Assembly (NCBI RefSeq): GCF_037482845.1
Contig: NZ_JBBHJW010000013.1
Location: 72,998-136,997, forward strand
Origin: Paucibacter_B soli
GTDB lineage: Bacteria > Pseudomonadota > Gammaproteobacteria > Burkholderiales > Burkholderiaceae_C
Reading direction: 5' to 3'
DNA length: 64,000 bases
Part shown: positions 51,660 to 63,838 of the stretch, one piece after another
Numbering within the stretch: the stretch's first letter is position 1
How the letters are laid out: every line of letters starts with the position of its first letter
Made by a program: the position numbers and the translations under genes
The notes under the pieces: generated by a model
Databases searched by the model: none
What the model saw: the letters and a program-made list of their open reading frames with translations, nothing else
What the model was told of the DNA's origin: nothing

Positions 51660-52843
51660 GGCTGGCGGCGTTGGCCTGGCGCTATCTCTGGTCGCGGCCG
51701 CTGGCCAGCCTGCTCAACCTGGCGCTGCTGAGCCTGGGGCTGGCGGCGATGAGCTTTGTGATGCTGTGCAGCGAGCAGCTGGAGGCCGGGCTGCGCCGCG
51801 ACCTGGCCGGTGTCGATCTGGTGGTGGGCGCCAAGGGCAGCCCGATGCAGATCATGCTGGCGGGCCTGTTCCATCTGGATGTGCCGACCGGCAACATCCC
51901 GCTGCAAACGCTGGCGCAGCTGCGCGCCCAGCCGCTGGTGGCGCGCGCCATCCCGCTGGCGCTGGGCGACAGCCTGCGCGGCTACCGCATCGTCGGCACC
52001 GAGCCCGACTACCTGGCGCAGTACCAGGCCGAGCTGGCGCAGGGCGCGCTGTGGCAGCGGCCGCTGCAGGCCGTGCTGGGCGCCGAGGTGGCGCGCCGGA
52101 CCGGGCTGCGTCCGGGCGATCAATTCGCCGGCAGCCATGGCCTGGGCCAGGAGGGCGAGGCGCATGAGCGGCAGCCCTACGAGGTGGTGGGCGTGCTCAA
52201 GCCCAGCGGCAGCGTGCTGGACCGGCTGGTGCTGACCGATCTGGCCTCGGTCTGGGCGCTGCACGGGCGTGAAGACGATGCGGCCGACGCGCCAGAGCGC
52301 GAGATCACCATGCTGCTGCTGAGCTACCGCAGCCCGCTGGCCGCGGCCAGCCTACCGCGCTGGGTGAACGCCCAGCCCGGTCTGCAGGCGGCCGCGCCGG
52401 CGCTGGAGACCGCGCGCCTGTTCCGCATGCTTGGCCTGGGCGCCGAGGTCTTGCGCGGCTTTGCCCTGGTGCTGTTGCTGGCCTCGGCGTTGTCGGTGCT
52501 GGTGGGCCTGCTGAGCGCGGTGCGCGAGCGGCAGGGCGATCTGGCGATGCTGCGCATGCTGGGCGCGCCGGCCTGGCGGGTGGCGGCGCTGGTGAGCCTG
52601 GAGGCGGTCTGGCTGGCGCTGCTGGCCAGCGTGCTGGGCCTGGCGCTGGGCCATGGCCTGGCGCAGGGCCTGGGCGTGCTGCTGGCCGAGCAACAGTCGC
52701 TGCGGCTGACCGGTGCCTGGTGGAGCAGCTGGGAATGGGCGGTGGTGGGCCTTGCCCTGCTGCTGGCGCTGGCCAGCGCGGCCTGGCCGGCCTGGCGCGC
52801 CTTTCGCCTCGACGTCACCGAGCTGCTGCAGAGCCCGCGTTGA
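51656..52843 (+). CDS. FtsX/MacB-type ABC transporter permease
   Basis: A 395-residue permease: N-terminal helix near 16-36, a periplasmic MacB-PCD-like domain (about 40-250, KGSPMQIMLAGLFHLDVPTGNIP), then three helices near 265-290, 318-345 and 362-382 with the FtsX domain (SVLVGLLSAVRERQGDLAMLRMLGAP over 278-303). It forms a transporter with the ATPase encoded just before. The DUF3299 gene follows after 49 bp. Lack of a MacA-type adaptor argues against a drug efflux pump. Confidence 0.9.
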   Translation: MRLAALAWRYLWSRPLASLLNLALLSLGLAAMSFVMLCSEQLEAGLRRDLAGVDLVVGAKGSPMQIMLAGLFHLDVPTGNIPLQTLAQLRAQPLVARAIPLALGDSLRGYRIVGTEPDYLAQYQAELAQGALWQRPLQAVLGAEVARRTGLRPGDQFAGSHGLGQEGEAHERQPYEVVGVLKPSGSVLDRLVLTDLASVWALHGREDDAADAPEREITMLLLSYRSPLAAASLPRWVNAQPGLQAAAPALETARLFRMLGLGAEVLRGFALVLLLASALSVLVGLLSAVRERQGDLAMLRMLGAPAWRVAALVSLEAVWLALLASVLGLALGHGLAQGLGVLLAEQQSLRLTGAWWSSWEWAVVGLALLLALASAAWPAWRAFRLDVTELLQSPR

Positions 52844-52892
52844 GCTATTGTTCGGTGGCACGAGAAACAACAAGGTCTTGAGCTTGCAAACC

Positions 52893-53402
52893 ATGAATTC
52901 CAAGAACCGCTTTTCGAGCATCGCTGTGCTGGCGCTGGCCCTGATGCTGGGCATGGCAGGCGCATGGGCGCAGAGCCCCGCGATCGGCCAGGGCCCTGGC
53001 TACCACGACCCGCGCAGCCCCTTCAAGCCCCTGCAGGAGCGCGAGGGCATCCTGCCATGGCAGTTGCTGTCCTCGGTGACGAGCAAGGCCGAGAAGAACC
53101 GCCTGGTGCCGAGCTTCCCGAGCGCGGTGCAGGCGCTGGACAAGCAAAAGGTCAAGGTGCAGGGCTTCATGCTGCCGCTCGAGCCCGGTGACAAGCAGCG
53201 CCATTTCTTGCTCTCTTCGGTGCCCACCAGCTGCTCCTTCTGCGTGCCCGCCGGCCCCGAGGGCCTGGTGGAGGTGCGCAGCAAGAATCCGGTGCGCTAC
53301 ACGCTCGAGCCGGTGGTGGTGGAGGGCACGCTGGCGGTGCTCGGCGACGATCCCTACGGCATGTATTACCGCGTCAGCGACGCGCAGCAGCTCGGTAACT
53401 GA
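52893..53402 (+). CDS. DUF3299 periplasmic protein of the ABC operon
   Basis: The start MNSKNRFSS at 52893 gives a signal peptide ending near residue 26 (AGAWAQSPA); the longer upstream frame overlaps the permease gene. The 169-residue protein has the DUF3299 core: LDKQKVKVQGFMLPLE near 81-96, then HFLLSSVPTSCSFCVPAGPEG near 104-124 with a CxxC. CxxC with nearby residues suggests metal binding, in line with the zinc-linked Pseudomonas operon; not proven. pdxH converges 2 bp away. Confidence 0.83.
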   Translation: MNSKNRFSSIAVLALALMLGMAGAWAQSPAIGQGPGYHDPRSPFKPLQEREGILPWQLLSSVTSKAEKNRLVPSFPSAVQALDKQKVKVQGFMLPLEPGDKQRHFLLSSVPTSCSFCVPAGPEGLVEVRSKNPVRYTLEPVVVEGTLAVLGDDPYGMYYRVSDAQQLGN

Positions 53403-53404
53403 AC

Positions 53405-54049
53405 TCAGGGCGCCAATCGCTCCTGCAACCAGCTGCCATCCTCCTGCAGGCGGTAGCGTAGCCGGTCGTGCAGGCGCGACTTGCGTCCCTGCCAGAACTC
53501 CCAGCTGTCGGGCACCAGGCGCAAGCCGCCCCAGTGTGGCGGCCGCGCCGGGTTGAGCCCATGCTGCACGGCGGCCTTGGCGGCATTGGCCACCAGCACC
53601 GCGCGCGAACTGATCACCTGGCTTTGCGGCGAGGCCCAGGCACCCAGGCGCGAATCGAGCGGCCGGCTGGCGTAATAGACGTCGGACTCGGCGGCGCTGG
53701 TGCGTTCCACGCGGCCCTCGATGCGCACCACCCGCTCCAGCTCCACCCAATGGAACTGCAGCGCGGCAAAGGGGTTTGCGGCCAGCTCGCGGCCCTTGCG
53801 GCTGTCGTAATTCGTGTACCAGACGATGCCGCGCGCGTCATAGTCCTTGATCAGCACCACGCGCGTGGAGGGGCGGCCATCCGCGCCCACGGTGGCCAGC
53901 GTCATGGCATTGGGCTCCGGCAACTCGGCCGCCAGGGCTTCGCCCAGCCAGCGCCGGAATTGCTCTAGCGGTGCCTGGGCCAGGGTGGATTCGTCGAGCT
54001 CGGCACGTTCGTAGCTCTTGCGCAGGTCGGAGAGTTTTTTGTTGTTCAT
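53405..54049 (-). CDS. pdxH: Pyridoxamine 5'-phosphate oxidase PdxH
   Basis: A 214-residue FMN enzyme of vitamin B6 synthesis and salvage. Typical segments: LRKSYERAELDEST near 9-22, PNAMTLATVGADGRPSTRVVLIKDYDARG in parts over 46-74, YTNYDSRKGRELAANPFAAL near 78-97, SAAESDVYYASRPLDSRLGAWASPQSQVI in parts, and the late GLRLVPDSWEFWQGRKSRLHDRLRY. It is convergent with the DUF3299 gene. Confidence 0.96.
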   Translation of the reverse strand: MNNKKLSDLRKSYERAELDESTLAQAPLEQFRRWLGEALAAELPEPNAMTLATVGADGRPSTRVVLIKDYDARGIVWYTNYDSRKGRELAANPFAALQFHWVELERVVRIEGRVERTSAAESDVYYASRPLDSRLGAWASPQSQVISSRAVLVANAAKAAVQHGLNPARPPHWGGLRLVPDSWEFWQGRKSRLHDRLRYRLQEDGSWLQERLAP

Positions 54050-54204
54050 CTGCCTAGTATCCGTCCCCGCAACCGGTGACGGTAGAAAGCCTTAAGTGAA
54101 GTCACCACTAGGCCCTGCAAGGGGCGGCGGGCATGCTTGCCGCAGGAGAAGTGCCCGCGGGCTTGCTTAGAACACAATTCGACATGCGGGCAACCGAGGG
54201 CTAG
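54050..54204. promoter_or_regulatory. Divergent gap between pdxH and the MocA-like gene
   Basis: This 155-bp gap between divergent genes has an inverted pair GGTGAC (54075-54080) and GTCACC (54101-54106) 20 bp apart, possibly an operator. No clear promoter or gene is seen. Confidence 0.3.
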
Positions 54205-54837
54205 ATGGAAGGCATGATCCAGATGACAAAACGGCGACCTGCAGTCGTCGTGCTTGCGGCGGGACGCGGCATGCGTTTTCGCGGCGCAGGGCACAAGCTG
54301 GAGCAATCCCTGGGCGACGAGACCGTGCTGGCGCGCACCATAGGCCATGCGATTGCCAGCGGCATGCGCGTGGTGGTGGTGACGACCGCTGCGCTGGAAC
54401 CCAGCGTGAAACGCGTGCTTGCCTCCAGCGAGCTGGTGCTGGTGCCCGAGCTGAATGCGCGCGGCCAGCCCAATCCGCTGGGCATGGGTTTTTCGATCGC
54501 GGCCGGTGTCAGCGCCACCGGCGACGCCGATGGCTGGCTGATCGTGCCGGGCGACATGCCGATGCTGCGTGCCAGCAGCATGGTGGCGGTGGCGCAGGCG
54601 CTCGAGCAATACCCGGTGGCCTATGCGCAGTACCGCGGCCAGCGCGGCCATCCTGTGGGTTTCAGCGCCGAGCTCTATTCCGAGCTCGTGGGGCTACAGG
54701 GCGACGAGGGCGCACGCCGGCTGGTGGCGCGCTATCCGGCCCAGGGGGTGGAACTGGACGACCCCGGCGTGCTGCTGGACGTCGATACCGATGAGGACCT
54801 GGCGCGTGTGCGCGCGCACGCGGCGGGTCAGTCCTGA
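54205..54837 (+). CDS. MocA/MobA-like nucleotidyltransferase
   Basis: A 210-residue NTP-transferase. The N-terminal signature is VVVLAAGRGMRFRGAGHKL near 14-32, where Gly, Arg and Lys bind the nucleotide; VVTTAALEPSVKRVL and LNARGQPNPLGMGFSIAAGV follow, then WLIVPGDMPMLR with the metal-binding Asp near 117 and RGQRGHPVGFSAELY. The family includes molybdopterin cytidylyltransferase (MocA); no molybdenum enzyme gene is adjacent, so the acceptor is unknown. Starts at residue 4 or 7 (MIQM, MTKRR) are possible. Its end overlaps chaC by 10 bp. Confidence 0.85.
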   Translation: MEGMIQMTKRRPAVVVLAAGRGMRFRGAGHKLEQSLGDETVLARTIGHAIASGMRVVVVTTAALEPSVKRVLASSELVLVPELNARGQPNPLGMGFSIAAGVSATGDADGWLIVPGDMPMLRASSMVAVAQALEQYPVAYAQYRGQRGHPVGFSAELYSELVGLQGDEGARRLVARYPAQGVELDDPGVLLDVDTDEDLARVRAHAAGQS

Positions 54838-55475
54838 ATGCCGGCCGCCACAAGGCCATGCGCCACGGCCAGCGCCAGCTGGCGCTCCATGTCACGGTCG
54901 TGGATGCCGTGCTCGCGCAGGCCCGCCACCGAAAGCGCCAGATAGTCCAGCGTGCTGCCATAGCGCCCCTGCGCGTGGCGCAGGATGTGCAGCAGCTCCG
55001 CATCGGCGACGGCGCCCACATAGCCGGGGCTCTTGCGCGAGAGCGTGAAGCTCAGGCCCTTGAAGCTGCCCGCCGGCGTGCGGCAATCCAGCCAGCGCGG
55101 ATCGTAGGAACCCACCACCATCTCGCGCGCCCACAGCGCCTCCAGCACCTGCTGGCTGTGCGCCGGCGCCACGCGGTAGAGCAGGCCGCGGCAGCTGCCA
55201 CCCGATAGCAGGGTCAGCACCAGGCCGGGCTGCGTGCGGCTGCCGCGGTTCACCAGCGAGCGCAGGCGCAGCGCGCGGTGATAGCCATGCACGGCGGCGG
55301 GCCAGCGCTCCAGCGGGGCAAAGCCAGGTTTCCAGATCAGCGACCCGTAGGCGAACACCATGAGGCCGCGCCGGCGGTCCCATTGCTGGCTGGCCAGCGC
55401 CAGCAGCTGCTGGCTGCGTGGGGCTAGCGCGCTGAGATCGACGCGCTCGGCAGGACTTGTCTGCATGGTCCGCAT
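54828..55475 (-). CDS. chaC: ChaC-family gamma-glutamylcyclotransferase
   Basis: A 215-residue protein from MRTMQTSP (55473-55475; MQTSP at 55466 is also possible). ChaC motifs: MVFAYGSLIWKPGF near 38-51, where YGSLIW is the glycine-rich signature, RGLLYRVAP near 94-102, EALWAREMVVGSYDPRWLDC near 110-129 with the catalytic Glu, and FTLSRKSPGYVG. The family splits gamma-glutamyl bonds of glutathione to yield 5-oxoproline and Cys-Gly. That product is the substrate of the oxoprolinase at 21392. It converges with the MocA-like gene. Confidence 0.88.
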   Translation of the reverse strand: MRTMQTSPAERVDLSALAPRSQQLLALASQQWDRRRGLMVFAYGSLIWKPGFAPLERWPAAVHGYHRALRLRSLVNRGSRTQPGLVLTLLSGGSCRGLLYRVAPAHSQQVLEALWAREMVVGSYDPRWLDCRTPAGSFKGLSFTLSRKSPGYVGAVADAELLHILRHAQGRYGSTLDYLALSVAGLREHGIHDRDMERQLALAVAHGLVAAGIQD

Positions 55476-55569
55476 GCTGCCACATGCGCAAGCACAGGCC
55501 GGCGCGCGCCGCCCTGGGGCTTGCCCGCTTGCCAGGCGCAAGGCTGCGGCGAGAATGCGCGCTTCCGTG

Positions 55570-56498
55570 ATGAAGTCCAAGCCCCTTGCCTCACTGTTGC
55601 GCCTGATGGCCCTGCTGACGCTGTGCGTCGGCCTGGCCACGCCCGCGGCCGCGCAGGGCGAGGAGGCCTCGGCCACGCTGCGCAAGGTGCGCGACACCGG
55701 CGTGATCGTGCTGGGCTACCGCGTGGCCTCGGCACCGTTCTCCTACCTGGACGCCAAGCTCAAGCCGATCGGCTACTCGATCGACCTCTGCCAGCGCGTC
55801 GTCGAGGCGGTGAGGAAGCGCCTGGAGCTGCCCGACTTGGAGGTCAAACTGATCGCGGTGAGTTCGGCCACCCGCATGCCCCTGGTGGCCAACGGCAGCG
55901 TGGACCTGGAATGCGGCATCACCACCAACACCATCGAGCGGCAGAAGACCCAGGCCTTCTCGATCACCACCTTCGTGGCCGAGAGCCGCCTGCTTTCCAA
56001 GCGCGCAAGCGAGATCCGCGGCCTGGAGGACCTGCGCGGCAAGGCGGTGGCCACCACCATCGCCACCACCAGCATCCAGTTCCTGCACCAGCTCAACCAG
56101 AGCCGCCGCCTGGAGATGAAGATCCTGGGCGGCATGGACGACAAGGACGCCTTCCGCCTGCTGCAGACCGACCGCGCGGTGGCCTACGCGATGGACGACG
56201 TACTGCTGCGCAGCGCCCTGGCTGGGGTGGCCAATCCGGGCGATTACGTGATCTCGGACGAGGCGCTCAGCGTCGAGCCCTATGCCCTGGGCCTGCCGCG
56301 CGATGATGCGGGCTTCAAGCAGTTGGTGGACGGGGTGCTGGCCGATCTCTACAAGCGCGGCGAGATCCACGCCATCTACCAGCGCTGGTTCCAGGCACCG
56401 ATACCGCCGCGCGGCATCAATCTGCAGCTCGCCATGAACGAGGCTTTCAAGCGCGTCATCGCCAAGCCTACCGACACGGCCGATCCGGCCCATTACCG

Positions 56499-56502
<4 letters not shown>
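55570..56502 (+). CDS. Periplasmic amino-acid-binding protein (GltI-like)
   Basis: A 310-residue solute-binding protein from MKSKPLASL (55570). A signal peptide ends near residue 28 (ATPAAAQ). SBP family 3 segments: LRKVRDTGVIVLGYRVASAPFSYLD in parts over 37-60, PIGYSIDLCQRVVEAV near 67-82, GSVDLECGITTNTIERQ near 113-129, DLRGKAVATTIATTS near 155-169 and DRAVAYAMDDVLL. This is the glutamate/aspartate (GltI) type. No permease genes are next to it, so it is an orphan binding protein or a receptor for the sensor kinase encoded nearby. It ends 4 bp into the convergent response regulator gene. Confidence 0.87.
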
Positions 56503-57843
<1,341 letters not shown>

Positions 57844-57851
<8 letters not shown>

Positions 57852-59790
57852 GGGCATCCCTGTCGACCGCCTTGAGGTCGAAAACAAAACTCATCCCGGC
57901 GGCATGCGGGCCGCGACGCGCCCGCAGCGTGCCGCCGAACTCATGCACGATTTTCGTTGAGATCACCAGGCCCAGGCCCAGCCCCTGGCCGGGCGGCTTG
58001 GTGGTGAAGAAGGGCTCGAACAGGCGCGCGATGGCGGCATCGTCCATGCCGGTGCCGGTATCGCTGACGCGCACCACCACGCGGTCGCCGGCGCGCGCCG
58101 CGCTGATGCCGACCCAGCGCTCGGTGGAATCCTTCACCGCGTCGAGCGCGTTCGCCAGCAGGTTCACCAGCACCTGCTCGAGGCGGTTGCCGTCGCAATG
58201 CACCAGCAGCTCCTCATGCACCTCGACACGCAGGCGCACACCCTCGGATTCGATGCGGTGCTCCATCAAGAGGCGCACATTCGTGACCGCCTCGGCCAGC
58301 GAGACCGGCGCATAGACCACCTCGGCCTTGCGCGCAAAGCTCTTGAGCTGGCGCGTGATGCGGCTCATGCGCTCGACCACGTCGTCGATCATGCGCAGGT
58401 TGTCGGCCACCGACGCGTGGCGGCCCTTTTCCAGCAGCTGCAGGCTGTTGCGCGAGAGCGCGCGCAGCGCGGTGAGCGGCTGGTTGATCTCGTGCGTGAT
58501 GCCGGTCGACATCTGGCCCAGCACCGCCAGCTTGCCGGCCTGCATCAGCTCGTCCTCGGCCTGGATGCGTTGCGCGATCTGGCGCTTCAGCTCCTCGTTG
58601 GTGCTGCGCAGCTCGCGCGTGCGCTCGGCCACCACCCCCTCCAGCTGCACCTGCGCCAGTTGCAGCTCGTCGCGGGCACGCGAGAGCTGCAGCAGTGCGC
58701 GCTTGCGCGAGGCCAGGTAGAGCGCCAGCATGCCCACGCTGGCGCCCACCGCGCCACCACCCCAGCCTGCATAGCGGGCCTGGGCCCAGACTTCGCTGGG
58801 GTCGGAGAGCGCCAGCAGGCGCACGCCGGCGGTCACCGCGGCGCGCTGCTGCGCCAGCAGCTGGCGCGGCCGGCCGCGCGGCCCCACATCGGCATCGTCG
58901 CGCGGCGCCGCCACCAGGCTGCTGTCTTCCTGCTCCAGCACCTCGGGTGCCAGACCGATCGGCTCGAGCGTCGCGCCGGCATAGCGCCCGCTGGTCTCGA
59001 GTTCGAGCCGGCGCGCCTCGTCGAGTTCGCCCAGCACGCGGTATTTCCAGCGCGGCACCGAGGACATGATGACGACGCCGTGCTCGTCCACCACCAGCAA
59101 CTTCTCGCCCTGCGAGCGCAGCCCCAGGTCCACCCAGGTGGCTTCCAGCGGCGCGAGGTCCAGCTTCACAACGATCAGCGCCTGCAGGCGCTCGCCGCGG
59201 CGCACCGGGTGCACCAGGTAGTACTCGGTGCTGGCCTGCTCGCGGTTGGCGGCAAAGAAATGGCCGGGCGCCTCGTTGAGCGCCAGCGCCTGCGTCAGCA
59301 CGCCCGGCTCCACCGCCACATTGGCCTGGGCCTGGCTGCTGGACAAGACCTGACCCTGGGGGGTGGCGATGAAGCTCATCAGCGCACCGGCACGCACATT
59401 GATGCGCGCCAGGCGCAGGCTGGCGCGCTGGCGCAGCGTCGCCTCGCCGGGGGCCTTGAGCATCGCCGCCACCTCCTCGTCGATGGCGATCAGGCTGGGC
59501 AGATAGGCGTGGCGGGCCAGCTCGGCCTCCAGCATGGCCGCATACAGCTCCAGGCGCTCGGCCGCCACCGCGTTCAGCTGCGCGATGCCGTTGCGCTCGC
59601 TCCAGCGCTGGCCCAGCCAGAGGCCGGCGCCCAGCAGTATCAGGGTCAGCCAGACCATGAAGCTGGGGCGCGACAGGCGCCGCCGTAGCCGCGCCGGCCA
59701 GCCGGGCGTCAACGACAGCAAGCGCTGGCCGCGCCAGGAGGAAGAAGAGGAATCAGCGAACCGCATGAGCTTGCGTAGTGTGCCCAACAT
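57844..59790 (-). CDS. DctB-type sensor histidine kinase
   Basis: A 648-residue kinase (start MLGTLRK; later MRFAD is possible). A first membrane helix near 45-62 is followed by a large periplasmic PDC-type sensor region (about 65-325), a second helix near 345-365, a coiled coil (LSRARDELQLAQVQLEGVV) and the kinase core: His in GQMSTGITHEINQPLTALRAL over 428-448, N-box NLLANALDAVKD, G-boxes VSDTGTGMDDA and GQGLGLGLVIST. DctB relatives sense dicarboxylates; the ligand here is unknown. It is divergent from livH. Confidence 0.92.
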
Positions 59791-59856
59791 TCGGGCCGGC
59801 GGCGGCATGCCCGGCTTGGCGGGGGCACCGCCTGCCGCCTCGCTGCATGTCGGTTT

Positions 59857-59969
59857 GTGCCGAAGTCCGCACGCCCCGGCTGGCGCCAGTGTCGATTTCC
59901 GCCCTCCCTGGCGGCGATCGGGTGCGCGGCGGGCCCGTCAGCCCTGGGTGATCTCGGTGATTACCCGAG
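59857..59969 (+). promoter_or_regulatory. Candidate upstream activator sites for the liv promoter
   Basis: Two inverted repeats lie upstream of the sigma-54 promoter: GTGCCGAAGTCCGCAC-like at 59857-59872 (GTGCsGA halves, one mismatch) and CTCGG/CCGAG with a 7-nt spacer at 59953-59969. The first is about 110 bp before the -24 element, a usual distance for a sigma-54 activator site. The match to any regulator is inference. Confidence 0.4.
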
Positions 59970-59981
59970 GCTTGTGATTTT

Positions 59982-59997
59982 TGGCACGGGTGTTGCA
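59982..59997 (+). promoter_or_regulatory. Sigma-54 (-24/-12) promoter of the liv operon
   Basis: TGGCACG (59982-59988), four bases, then TTGCA (59993-59997) match the RpoN consensus TGGCACG-N4-TTGCW at every fixed position. GG (59983-59984) and GC (59995-59996) are correctly spaced, placing a start near 60008, about 40 nt before livH with its AAGGAAG site. The regulator and kinase genes upstream fit control by activated DctD-type protein. Confidence 0.9.
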
Positions 59998-60048
59998 AAC
60001 CCTGGCCTCAGTCTGACGGCTGATCCGTCACAAAAAGGAAGTAAGCAG

Positions 60049-60972
60049 ATGGAGACTTTTTTGCAACAGATCATCAATGGTCTGGTGCTCGGGAGCATGT
60101 ATGCGCTCGTGGCACTGGGCTACACGATGGTCTACGGCATCATCAACCTGATCAATTTCGCCCATGGCGAGATCCTCATGGTCGGGGCACTCGTGAGCTG
60201 GACCGTGGTCAGCGCCCTGGCTGACACCGGTCTGCCGGGCTGGGCGCTGATGGTGGTGGCACTGCTGTGCGCCATCGTCGTGTGCACCCTGCTCAATTTC
60301 GCGGTCGAGCGCATTGCCTACCGGCCGCTGCGTAATGCGCCGCGGCTGGCACCGCTGATCACCGCGATGGGCATGTCGCTGCTGCTGCAGACCCTGGCGA
60401 TGATCGTCTGGAAGCCCAATCCCAAGCCCTTCCCGCTGTTGCTGCCCTCGGTGGCGATCGACCTGGGCGGGCCGGTGATCACGGTCACGCAAATCCTGAT
60501 CCTGGTGCTCACCTTCATCATCCTGGGCGGCCTGCTGTTCCTGGTGAACCACACCAAGCTGGGTCGTGCGATGCGCGCCACCGCCGAGAACCCGCGCGTG
60601 GCGGGCCTGATGGGTGTGAAGCCCGATGTGGTGATCTCGGCCACCTTTGTGATCGGTGCGGCGCTGGCCGCCGTGGCCGGTCTGATGTGGGCGGCCAACT
60701 ACGGCACGGTGCAGCACTCGATGGGCTTCATGCCGGGACTGAAGGCCTTCACCGCCGCGGTGCTGGGCGGCATTGGCAACCTCGCCGGCGCGATGCTGGG
60801 CGGGGTGGTGCTGGGCCTGATCGAGGCTATCGGCGCGGGCTATCTGGGCGACCTTACGGGTGGTGTGCTGGGCAGCCATTACGCCGACATCTTCGCCTTT
60901 GTGGCGCTGATCCTGGTGCTGACCCTGCGCCCCTCGGGCCTGCTGGGCGAGCGCGTGGCCGATCGTGCCTAA
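60049..60972 (+). CDS. livH: Branched-chain-type ABC permease LivH
   Basis: The start METFLQQI at 60049 has AAGGAAG 9 nt before it. The 307-residue permease has about eight helices and the LivH motifs: INGLVLGSMYALVALGYTMVYGIINLINFAHGEI in parts over 8-40, RPLRNAPRLAPLITAMGMSLLLQ near 91-113 and the EAA-like FTAAVLGGIGNLAGAMLGG near 243-261. It forms the membrane pore with LivM. The promoter ahead is sigma-54-dependent, which suggests a dedicated nutrient response rather than constant leucine uptake. Confidence 0.95.
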   Translation: METFLQQIINGLVLGSMYALVALGYTMVYGIINLINFAHGEILMVGALVSWTVVSALADTGLPGWALMVVALLCAIVVCTLLNFAVERIAYRPLRNAPRLAPLITAMGMSLLLQTLAMIVWKPNPKPFPLLLPSVAIDLGGPVITVTQILILVLTFIILGGLLFLVNHTKLGRAMRATAENPRVAGLMGVKPDVVISATFVIGAALAAVAGLMWAANYGTVQHSMGFMPGLKAFTAAVLGGIGNLAGAMLGGVVLGLIEAIGAGYLGDLTGGVLGSHYADIFAFVALILVLTLRPSGLLGERVADRA

Positions 60973-60982
60973 GGAGTACACG

Positions 60983-62068
<1,086 letters not shown>

Positions 62069-62091
62069 GCAGCAGCAAAGAGAGCAACAGC

Positions 62092-62874
62092 ATGAGCGAA
62101 CAGCAAACCGTATTGAAAGTCGCCGGCGTCTCCAAGCGCTTCGGTGGCCTGCAAGCCCTCTCGGACGTGGGCATCCAGATCAACAAGGGCCAGGTCTACG
62201 GCCTGATTGGCCCCAACGGCGCCGGCAAGACCACCTTCTTCAACGTCATCACCGGCCTGTACACGCCCGACTCGGGCACCTTCGAGCTGGGCGGCGCGCC
62301 CTATGCACCCACCGCGGTGCACCAGGTCGCCAAGACCGGCATCGCGCGCACCTTCCAGAACATCCGCCTGTTCGCGGAGATGACGGCGCTGGAGAACGTG
62401 ATGGTGGGGCGCCATGTGCGCACCCATTCCGGCCTCATCGGCGCGGTGTTCCGCACCCCCGGCTTCAAGGCCGAGGAGGCAGCGATTGCCAAGCGCGCCC
62501 AGGAACTGCTCGATTACGTGGGCATAGGCAAGTACGCGGAGTTCAAGGCGCGCACCCTGAGCTATGGCGACCAGCGCCGCCTGGAGATTGCGCGGGCACT
62601 GGCCACCGACCCCAAGCTGATTGCGCTGGACGAACCCGCCGCCGGCATGAACGCCACCGAGAAGGTGGTGCTGCGCGAGCTGATCGACCGCATCCGCAAC
62701 GATGGCCGCACCATCCTCCTGATCGAGCATGACGTGAAGCTGGTGATGGGCTTGTGCGACCGCGTCACCGTGCTGGACTATGGCAAGCAGATTGCCGAGG
62801 GCACGCCGGCCGATGTGCAGCGCAACGAGAAGGTGATCGAGGCCTACCTCGGCGCCGGCCACAAAGCACATTGA
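62092..62874 (+). CDS. livG: Branched-chain-type ABC ATPase LivG
   Basis: A 260-residue ATPase from MSEQQTVL (62092; GTG at 62065 overlapping the livM stop is possible). Walker A GPNGAGKTTFFN near 43-54, a long helical insert, signature LSYGDQRRLEIARALA, Walker B LIALDEPAAGMN and H-loop LIEHDVKLVM. The C-terminal QRNEKVIEAYLG is typical of LivG. It pairs with LivF to power LivHM. A hairpin-rich gap follows before livF. Confidence 0.95.
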   Translation: MSEQQTVLKVAGVSKRFGGLQALSDVGIQINKGQVYGLIGPNGAGKTTFFNVITGLYTPDSGTFELGGAPYAPTAVHQVAKTGIARTFQNIRLFAEMTALENVMVGRHVRTHSGLIGAVFRTPGFKAEEAAIAKRAQELLDYVGIGKYAEFKARTLSYGDQRRLEIARALATDPKLIALDEPAAGMNATEKVVLRELIDRIRNDGRTILLIEHDVKLVMGLCDRVTVLDYGKQIAEGTPADVQRNEKVIEAYLGAGHKAH

Positions 62875-62992
62875 CTCACCCCCTACGCGCTGCGCGCGCC
62901 CCCTCAAGGGGGCGAGCACCTAGGGCCGGCAAAGCCGGACCCTGGCGCTCCGCTGGAGGCGCGTGCGGTCAATCGAACGAATGGAGTCATCA
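62875..62992 (+). repeat. Palindromic gap between livG and livF
   Basis: The 118-bp gap inside the liv operon has a hairpin CGCCCCC/GGGGGCG with loop TCAA (62897-62914) and a second stem GGGCCGGC/GCCGGACCC with loop AAA and one bulge (62923-62942). They look like a dispersed palindromic repeat and may limit or stabilise the message. GGAG ahead of the livF start is at 62983-62987. Confidence 0.5.
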
Positions 62993-63712
<720 letters not shown>

Positions 63713-63746
63713 GCACCCAACAGCAACGAGTTCCAGCGGGCAATTA

Positions 63747-63812
63747 GCCGGCCAGGGAAGGGCGTGCGCCCGCGCGCCACGCAAAAGCCGCGAAATGACT
63801 TCCCCGGCCGGC
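63747..63812 (+). promoter_or_regulatory. Long stem-loop between livF and livK
   Basis: GCCGGCCAGGGAAG (63747-63760) and CTTCCCCGGCCGGC (63799-63812) pair over 13 of 14 positions around a 38-nt loop that itself can fold. It lies 27 nt before the livK start, and the GGAG at about 63822 is free. It could raise livK over the permease genes by stabilising the downstream message; no T-run is present. Confidence 0.6.
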
Positions 63813-63838
63813 ACAACACATCGGAGATAGACAAACCT

